Assembly: GCA_963668115.1 (NCBI GenBank)
Contig: OY764147.1
Span: 2,170,001-2,234,000, forward strand
Source of the DNA: Plut-88900 sp963668115
Lineage (GTDB): Bacteria > Chloroflexota > Dehalococcoidia > Plut-88900
Length of the DNA stretch: 64,000 nucleotides
Direction: 5' to 3'
The position numbers and the translations under genes were made by a program. Each line of letters opens with the position of its first letter. The first letter of the stretch is position 1. This document shows positions 58,955 to 64,000 of this stretch, piece after piece. The notes under the pieces were generated by a model. That model ran no database searches and had not been told where the DNA came from. It saw only the letters and a program-made list of their open reading frames with translations.

Positions 58955-59866
58955 TTACCCCGCATAAGCCATCGCCTGGTCCACAATGTCTATCCCGACA
59001 ATGTCGCTCCACGCCTGCGTGATCTGCTGGAACACGGGCCCCGGCACCCCCGCCCCGATCTTTATCCCGTTCAGCGATACAACCGGCGCAATGTGGCTGG
59101 GCGTCGTCGTCATGAACGCCTCGTCCGCCTTGTACACGTCAAAAGGCGTGTAGTCCCCCTCCTCCGCCTTGAACCCCAGCGTCGAAGCTATCTCCAGCAC
59201 CGACTCCATGGTAATTCCCCCCAGCACGTGCCGTCTGTTGGGTATGTATATCGTGCCCTCGCGCAGAAATAGAAAATTAGCCCCGCTGCTCTCCGCCACG
59301 TTGCCGTCGTAGTCCAGCATCAGGGGCAGGGCCTCGGGGTCTATGGCCTTCGCCTCGAAGTCCGCGACCATGTGGTTCATCTTGTTCGATATCTTGGCCT
59401 TGGGAGACAGGCTCTGGGGCGGCGTGCGACGGGTGGCCGGGGTAATCATCCTGATCCCGTCCTTGTACCACTTGGCGTACATGGCGAAGGCCAGGGGCTC
59501 GGTGTAAATTACAACGGTTGGCGGCATATCAGCTTTCCGAGTGGGCTCCACAACCCCCCGGCTGACGATGTGCGTCACCCCCACGTCCTCCGGCCCCGAC
59601 CTCCGAAAATTGGTCTCCACTAGGTCAAAGGTTGCCGCCTCCAGCGCGTCTATGTCCATCCGCGGGTCGATCCTCGTGTACTGTAACGACCAGTACAGCC
59701 TGTCCAGGTGCTCCCGCAGTTTCCATATCTTCCCGTTGAACGTCCGCGCCATCTCGTAGACCCCGTCCCCCCACCTGAATCCCCTGTCGAACACCGACAC
59801 CGTCGCCCCGCTTGCCGGCACAAGCTCTCCATTCACGTACACCAGGGATTCTTGCGCTGCTTCCAT
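58955..59866 (-). CDS. class IV PLP-dependent aminotransferase (branched-chain/D-amino-acid type)
   Basis: A 303-residue fold-type IV aminotransferase. FDRGFRWGDGVYE is the N-terminal signature. The PLP lysine lies in SPKAKISNKMNHMVADFEA, with the second Lys as the best match (about 162). The carboxylate-binding motif is GNVAESSGANFLF. AAAGGAG lies before ATG 59866. It is divergently transcribed from the FAD oxidoreductase gene through a shared promoter region, suggesting joint use in amine metabolism. Confidence 0.88.
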   Translation of the reverse strand: MEAAQESLVYVNGELVPASGATVSVFDRGFRWGDGVYEMARTFNGKIWKLREHLDRLYWSLQYTRIDPRMDIDALEAATFDLVETNFRRSGPEDVGVTHIVSRGVVEPTRKADMPPTVVIYTEPLAFAMYAKWYKDGIRMITPATRRTPPQSLSPKAKISNKMNHMVADFEAKAIDPEALPLMLDYDGNVAESSGANFLFLREGTIYIPNRRHVLGGITMESVLEIASTLGFKAEEGDYTPFDVYKADEAFMTTTPSHIAPVVSLNGIKIGAGVPGPVFQQITQAWSDIVGIDIVDQAMAYAG

Positions 59867-59903
59867 AATGGGCTCCTTTACGGCGGGATGGGGATTTTAG
59901 GGT

Positions 59904-59973
59904 ATTGTGGGGTTGGGGGCAGGGTGCGTCAAGACGAGACTTTTGTTGACGCTCCAATCGGGCCGCGTATACT
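59904..59973. promoter_or_regulatory. divergent promoters with back-to-back -35 boxes
   Basis: On the minus strand TTGACG (59932-59927), 17-bp spacer, CACAAT (59909-59904) serves the aminotransferase. On the plus strand TTGACG (59946-59951), 16-bp spacer, TATACT (59968-59973) serves the FAD oxidoreductase. The two -35 boxes are 13 bp apart, forming a CGTCAA-n13-TTGACG inverted repeat. Confidence 0.6.
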
Positions 59974-60015
59974 CTAGTTTGGCTTTCCACCGCATTCACT
60001 AGAAGGGCTTCGCGC

Positions 60016-61206
60016 ATGGTAAAAGCTACAGCCGAAGTAGTGATTATAGGCGGCGGCGTCATGGGCGCCAGCGCCGCCTATCACCTGGCAAAACGCGGCG
60101 TCCGGGACGTCGTCCTCCTCGAACAGGGCTACCTCGCCTCAGGCCCGACCGGCCGCTCCCTCGCCAACCTCCGCCCTTACCACGGCGTAGAGCAGACGGT
60201 GAAGATCATCCACGAATCGTCCAAGGTCTACCTGAACTTCGACGAACTAATTGGTGGTGAGGGCCAGTTCCGAAACATCGGCCGTATTTGGGCCGAACCC
60301 GAGTCCAACGCCTCCCTTGTACGTGACATGGTTGCTCTTACATCCAAAGTTGGCATGAGAAGTGAGTGGCTGGACACGATCCAGCTCGCCGAAATCGTCC
60401 CCGGCCTCGTCACCGAAGGTCTGGGCGCCATCATCCACTTTCCCGACGCCGGATACTCTAACCCCGGCGGCGTAACCGCCGCCTTCGCCTCCTGTGCCGG
60501 TGAAATGGGCGCCGAGATTTGTGAGCAGACCAAGGTTCTGAACATCAACCTGTCCGGCGGTCATATCGCCTCCGTAGAGACCGACAAGGGCACGATATCC
60601 GCACCTGTAGTTGTCAATGCAGCCGGCATCTGGGCCCCGGCCATCGGGCGAATGGTCGGCATCGACATCCCAATCATCCCGACTCGCGGCCAGGGTGTCA
60701 TCTACCAGCGCCACTGGTCAATGCCCGAGTTCCGGCCCATCTTCCATGATGGACGCACCGACTACATCTTCCGCTGTGAGCCCGGCAACTTGATCAATGT
60801 CCTTAATACCCTGGAGATACGCGACGAAATCGAGGTTGTTGACCCTGACACCATGCCCGAGGACGCCGCCCCCGAACTCGTTGACCGGCACCGCACGGAA
60901 GGCGCCGTCGCCCTGCCCGCCCTTGAGAAAGCTACGCACCGCGGCGGCTACTCCTGCGCCTACGACATCACCCCCGACGACTCCCCCATCTTCGAGGAGA
61001 GCGAGGAGGTCGGAGGCTTCTACAACATGTGCGGCTGGAGCGGTTTGGGCATGCAGCAGGCCCCCGTGGCCGGAGACCTTATGGCCGAGCTCATTACCAC
61101 GGGCCGCACCACCCTTGTGGACATGTCCATCTTCTCAATGCGCCGCTTCCGGGAAGGCAAGTCCCTCGCCTCGGCATGGCTCTTCAAAGACATCGGCCTT
61201 CACTAG
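60016..61206 (+). CDS. FAD-dependent amine/amino-acid oxidoreductase (DadA/SoxB-like)
   Basis: 396 residues of the D-amino-acid-oxidase/glycine-oxidase fold. VVIIGGGVMGASAAYHLAKRG (about 8-28) is the FAD site, ATGRSLANLRPYHGVE-like SLANLRPY the FAD loop, VVNAAGIWAPAIGRMVG and the C-terminal MCGWSGLGMQQAP complete it. It likely oxidises a secondary or N-methyl amine such as sarcosine, but no covalent-flavin motif is certain. AGAAGGG precedes the ATG. A PPOX-type gene follows in 21 bp. Confidence 0.88.
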   Translation: MVKATAEVVIIGGGVMGASAAYHLAKRGVRDVVLLEQGYLASGPTGRSLANLRPYHGVEQTVKIIHESSKVYLNFDELIGGEGQFRNIGRIWAEPESNASLVRDMVALTSKVGMRSEWLDTIQLAEIVPGLVTEGLGAIIHFPDAGYSNPGGVTAAFASCAGEMGAEICEQTKVLNINLSGGHIASVETDKGTISAPVVVNAAGIWAPAIGRMVGIDIPIIPTRGQGVIYQRHWSMPEFRPIFHDGRTDYIFRCEPGNLINVLNTLEIRDEIEVVDPDTMPEDAAPELVDRHRTEGAVALPALEKATHRGGYSCAYDITPDDSPIFEESEEVGGFYNMCGWSGLGMQQAPVAGDLMAELITTGRTTLVDMSIFSMRRFREGKSLASAWLFKDIGLH

Positions 61207-61227
61207 GCCATACAGGAGGAAACGAAA

Positions 61228-61644
61228 TTGTCAGTACCCCTGCCCGACGATGCCCGAGCCCTCTTCAACGCCAAAAACTTCGCCCACGTTACCTCCCTCA
61301 TGCCCGATGGCTCTCCTCAGGCCTCCCCCGTCTGGTGCGAGGCCGTCGGCGATGACATCGTCATAAACGTCGATGCATCTACCATAAAGGCCAGGAACTT
61401 CCGCCGGGACCCGAGGGTCGCCGTATCCATAGTCGACCAGGACAAGCCCTACGAAGCTGTCTTCATTAGAGGTAAGGTCACTGAGATAAGGCCCGACCCC
61501 GAAGGCAAGCACATCGACGCACTGGCCAAGAAGTATCTGGGCCTTGATGAATACCCCTTCCACCAGCCCGGAGAAGAGCGCCTCACCGTAGTCATCACCC
61601 CCGACACCGTTGGCAGCCTCCACAGCCCCCTGACCAACTGCTAG
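61228..61644 (+). CDS. PPOX-class F420/FMN-dependent oxidoreductase
   Basis: A 138-residue split-barrel flavin protein (Rv1155-like PPOX class). FAHVTSLMPDGSPQASPVWCE, TIKARNFRRDPRVAVSIVD and YEAVFIRGKVTEI are the family pattern. The start is TTG 61228 with AGGAGGA 7 nt before. F420 use is inferred from the subgroup and not certain. It is co-transcribed with the FAD oxidoreductase and converges on the RidA fusion gene with 3 bp between stops. Confidence 0.85.
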   Translation: MSVPLPDDARALFNAKNFAHVTSLMPDGSPQASPVWCEAVGDDIVINVDASTIKARNFRRDPRVAVSIVDQDKPYEAVFIRGKVTEIRPDPEGKHIDALAKKYLGLDEYPFHQPGEERLTVVITPDTVGSLHSPLTNC

Positions 61645-61647
61645 TGC

Positions 61648-62838
61648 CTAGTCCAGGATCGCTACGGCCTCCACCTCAAGCATGTACTCTGGCTTGAAGA
61701 ATCCCGCCACTACCGTTGTGCTGGTGTAGGCCCCTGGCTTCAGGTACCGGTCCCTCTCCCTCCTGACCGCCGGGCCGTGCTTCCGGTTGATCAGGTAGGT
61801 CTTTATCCGCACGACGTTGTCCCAGCTAGCGCCCGCTCCCCTCAGGATGTCGTCTATATTCTTGTAGGCCTGCGCCGCCTGGACCTCGAAGTCCCCCACC
61901 CCCACCGACTCGTTATCCGAATTCCTTGCGACTTGGCCCTGCACGTACAGCGTGTTGCCTGCCCTCACCGCGTGGGCCACGCCCGGTGAGACCGACACCC
62001 CAGGCACGGTGAACGACTCCCGCGGCGCCGTCGACGCTATGATCTCCGCCTCGATCTGCCACTCCGCCCCGACCAGGGAGCACACCACCGATGTCGCCGC
62101 TACCTGCCCCGGCCGGTGATACCGGTATCTCACGTCCCTGTACTCGTCGATAATGTCGTGCCGGGTCACGTAACCATGGCTCCAGACCACGTTATCCCAG
62201 TCCGCACCGTTCGCTTTCAGGATATTGTCGAAGTTCTTGTAGACCGCCTCCGTCTGGGCGCTAAAGTCCCCAACCCCAATCACCTCCGCTTCATGCGACG
62301 CCACGTCTCCCAGCCGCCCACCTGACAGCACTGGCTGCTTTCCCGCGATGGGCTGCTGCCCCGTCACGTATATCGTATCCCCGACCCGAACGGAATGCGG
62401 CGACCCCAAAGGCACGAACGTATCCGGCACGTTGCTCACGCAATGCTTCGGCTCCCCGATGTACGCAATCACGTCCACCTCGATGAGCAACTCGGGTTGA
62501 AGTAGGGGCATCCCCACCGTGGCCCCCGCCCTCTGGTAGTAGGGCAGGTACTGGAAATGGACCTGCCGGGCCTTCTGCCTGTCCTCGGGATTGGCTAGGT
62601 AACAGTTGTACTTGACCACGTCGTTCCACGTCGCCCCGCCCGCCGTCAGTATCGCCTCGATGTTCTGGTATACCTGGTGCGCCTGGGCCTCCACGTTCCC
62701 TCTCCCCACCATCTCCCCATCCGGCCCCCGACCCACAATCCCCGACGTATACAGCACGTTACCCACCTTGACCCCGTGCGCAAACTTCAGAGCCTCCGTT
62801 GAGTAAATGCCCGGTGCCGTTATCTGTTCTTTCTTCAT
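61648..62838 (-). CDS. triple-RidA (YjgF/YER057c/UK114) domain fusion
   Basis: 396 residues made of three RidA-like domains (about 1-128, 132-265 and 270-396), where typical RidA is one domain of about 130 residues. Each shows a VGxxLYxxGxxx strand, a QAxQxYxN(I/F)xxIL helix and an EVxxxA ending. At the place of the catalytic Arg of archetypal RidA (ARSxV) the domains read AGATV, AATSV and TSTTV, so none keeps the enamine/imine-deaminase Arg. The function may be structural, binding, or of another Rid subfamily. It lies beside amine oxidase and aminotransferase genes. Confidence 0.85.
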   Translation of the reverse strand: MKKEQITAPGIYSTEALKFAHGVKVGNVLYTSGIVGRGPDGEMVGRGNVEAQAHQVYQNIEAILTAGGATWNDVVKYNCYLANPEDRQKARQVHFQYLPYYQRAGATVGMPLLQPELLIEVDVIAYIGEPKHCVSNVPDTFVPLGSPHSVRVGDTIYVTGQQPIAGKQPVLSGGRLGDVASHEAEVIGVGDFSAQTEAVYKNFDNILKANGADWDNVVWSHGYVTRHDIIDEYRDVRYRYHRPGQVAATSVVCSLVGAEWQIEAEIIASTAPRESFTVPGVSVSPGVAHAVRAGNTLYVQGQVARNSDNESVGVGDFEVQAAQAYKNIDDILRGAGASWDNVVRIKTYLINRKHGPAVRRERDRYLKPGAYTSTTVVAGFFKPEYMLEVEAVAILD

Positions 62839-62911
62839 TCCGTGCTCCTGCTAACTATGGGTGTCGGGAAAACATATTCAGCACGCGGCCGGGTGTCAAC
62901 TGGCTTCCCGT

Positions 62912-63682
62912 TCAAAACCCCACCCCCGACTTCACCAGCAAGCTCACCGACGCCGTAAGCATCATCGCTGTGAGCACGCCTATCAGGGCCTTCTCGGGGA
63001 TGCGGGTCGTCAGTAGGCTCCCGACTATAACCGCCGGCACGGCCCCGAGGCTCATATAGAGAACCGTGCTCCACTCCACCAGGTCCTGGCTCAGGTATCC
63101 CAGAGTCCCGATAACCATCAGCACTAGGGACACCCCGATAGTCGTTCCCACAACCTTGTCCGCACTGATCCGGTACAGGATAAGCACCGGCGCCGTCATA
63201 AGCGTTCCCGCCCCAATTGACGTAGCTCCCATTATCAAACCCAGCCCCGCCCCCAGCCCCGAGCCCGCCACCCACCTCCTCGGGCCCAGGTGAGCGACGC
63301 CATTCTCATTGCGCCGCTGTTTAAGCCTTAACTGAAGGAAGAGTAGACCCGCTCCCGCCAGCACCAGCAACCCGATTATCAGGTTCACCCACGCCTCCAA
63401 CGAGTCCCCGTACTCGGTGTAAAGCCCCGACAGCAGGGCCACACCCGCCACCGCCCCCGGCATCCCTCCCACCAGCAGCGACCCTCCCACCCGGTAGTTG
63501 AACGTGCCCTGTCTGCTGTGCTGCACGAATCCCGCCGCCTTGACAATCGCTGTAAAGGGAAACGTCGTGGCGATGGCCTCAACCGTGGAAAACCCTAGAA
63601 AGAACACCAGGCTCGGCACAGCCAGTGCCGCCCCACCCACCCCCGTCACCCCGACGGCAAACCCCAGCCCCACCCCCAGCAA
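62912..63682 (-). CDS. TauE/SafE family sulfite-exporter-like permease
   Basis: 256 residues with about eight hydrophobic helices. GFAVGVTGVGGAALAVPSLVFFLGF and GLGLIMGATSIGAGTLMTAPVLILY are the two family repeats with their Gly-rich segments. It transports sulfite, sulfonates or other organic anions; the substrate is unknown. The start is TTG 63682, the only start codon after an in-frame stop; no good ribosome binding site is visible. Confidence 0.85.
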   Translation of the reverse strand: MLGVGLGFAVGVTGVGGAALAVPSLVFFLGFSTVEAIATTFPFTAIVKAAGFVQHSRQGTFNYRVGGSLLVGGMPGAVAGVALLSGLYTEYGDSLEAWVNLIIGLLVLAGAGLLFLQLRLKQRRNENGVAHLGPRRWVAGSGLGAGLGLIMGATSIGAGTLMTAPVLILYRISADKVVGTTIGVSLVLMVIGTLGYLSQDLVEWSTVLYMSLGAVPAVIVGSLLTTRIPEKALIGVLTAMMLTASVSLLVKSGVGF

Positions 63683-63790
63683 TATTTCAACGGCGATATC
63701 TATACGAACCCCTCAGTGCAGGAATTTCCGCGGAGTGTCGACGTTTGACCCTTGGCCCATTCTACCCTTTCGGAGAGGGAGCCCGTGGGT

Positions 63791-64000
63791 TCAGGGCACC
63801 CGGGCCAGCACGTCTATCTGGTGAGCAATGTACACCAGCTCCCGACTCCCCACCTGCGCACGCCGCCTCCTTATCCAACCCTCAAAGATCTTGGAATCGA
63901 TCCCTTCCCTTCCCGTGAGCGCTCCCTCCACCGTATCTATAATGGCGTGAAGGAAGACCTCATCGTCCCCTTTGTAGCCTTCATCCGTGGGATATACCAC
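63791..64000 (-). CDS. C-terminal fragment of a methyltransferase-like protein (cut by window)
   Basis: At least 69 residues ending ELVYIAHQIDVLARVP; the frame is open at the window edge, so the start lies beyond base 64000. PTDEGYKGDDEVFLHAI, then GWIRRRRAQVGSRELVYIAHQID resemble the C-termini of class I SAM-dependent methyltransferase-like proteins, but this is weak evidence. It is partial only because of the window boundary. Confidence 0.45.
   Translation of the reverse strand: MVYPTDEGYKGDDEVFLHAIIDTVEGALTGREGIDSKIFEGWIRRRRAQVGSRELVYIAHQIDVLARVP

Noticed and set aside
1..64000. tRNA, rRNA, riboswitch, CRISPR, transposase or integrase genes
   Set aside because: I looked for T-loop-like GTTCGAATC, conserved RNA blocks, spacer arrays and DDE/tyrosine-recombinase motifs and saw none that could be supported by eye; a covariance-model scan would decide.

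Overview
The window is a high-GC (roughly 60 % or more by eye), gene-dense bacterial chromosome segment, mostly short operons on both strands. The gene mix suggests a heterotrophic Chloroflexota bacterium of the Dehalococcoidia/SAR202 type: several acyl-CoA dehydrogenase paralogues, a branched-chain 2-oxoacid dehydrogenase, heterotetrameric sarcosine oxidase next to metF, several flavin oxidoreductases, and a dispersed intergenic repeat beginning CGTCATTCC and ending AATCCATCC. This placement is an inference from gene content; there is no rRNA or other marker gene here.

Layout. 0-13 kb: mazG (cut by the window edge), a Lit-like DUF1461 membrane protein, FmdB, VOC and alpha/beta-hydrolase proteins, the bkd operon (E1alpha-E1beta-E2), a zinc alcohol dehydrogenase overlapping a CitE-type lyase, two unrecognised proteins, an SDR/DUF971 operon and an M20 peptidase. 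13-24 kb: a TlpA-like thioredoxin, a MoxR-DUF58-transglutaminase-Ogt operon, an old-yellow-enzyme oxidoreductase, an EamA transporter, a phosphotransferase, and an Asp-rich lipoprotein with 12 repeats.

24-40 kb is the accessory zone. Three acyl-CoA dehydrogenase genes are interrupted by a lower-GC two-gene island (sce7726-like PD-(D/E)XK protein plus sce7725-like protein) and an internally deleted acyl-CoA dehydrogenase relic. It also holds three copies of a HEPN-like family with a conserved Rx4H motif, a ribbon-helix-helix regulator with an operator-like inverted repeat, a Panacea-type toxin-antitoxin pair between 38-bp direct repeats (one being the 3' end of yqeK), a DUF2442/DUF4160 pair, two lipoproteins, many dispersed repeats, and a helically phased TCAATC array in front of an RNase D gene.

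40-64 kb returns to metabolism: rnd, metF and soxBDAG (sarcosine demethylation feeding methylene-THF), an acyl-CoA carboxylase subunit, twin MFS transporters, a heme-oxygenase-fold protein, a 1440-residue Lhr helicase, a HigBA module, a phosphonoacetate-hydrolase-like enzyme, a divergent aminotransferase/FAD-oxidoreductase pair, a protein made of three fused RidA domains, a TauE/SafE permease and the end of a methyltransferase-like gene.

The best candidates for something undescribed are the sce7726/sce7725 island, the HEPN-like trio (two copies behind matching leaderless promoters), the Panacea-linked unclassified toxin, and the phased repeat array. Putative leaderless promoters (a -10 box 6-7 nt before the start codon) recur across the window.
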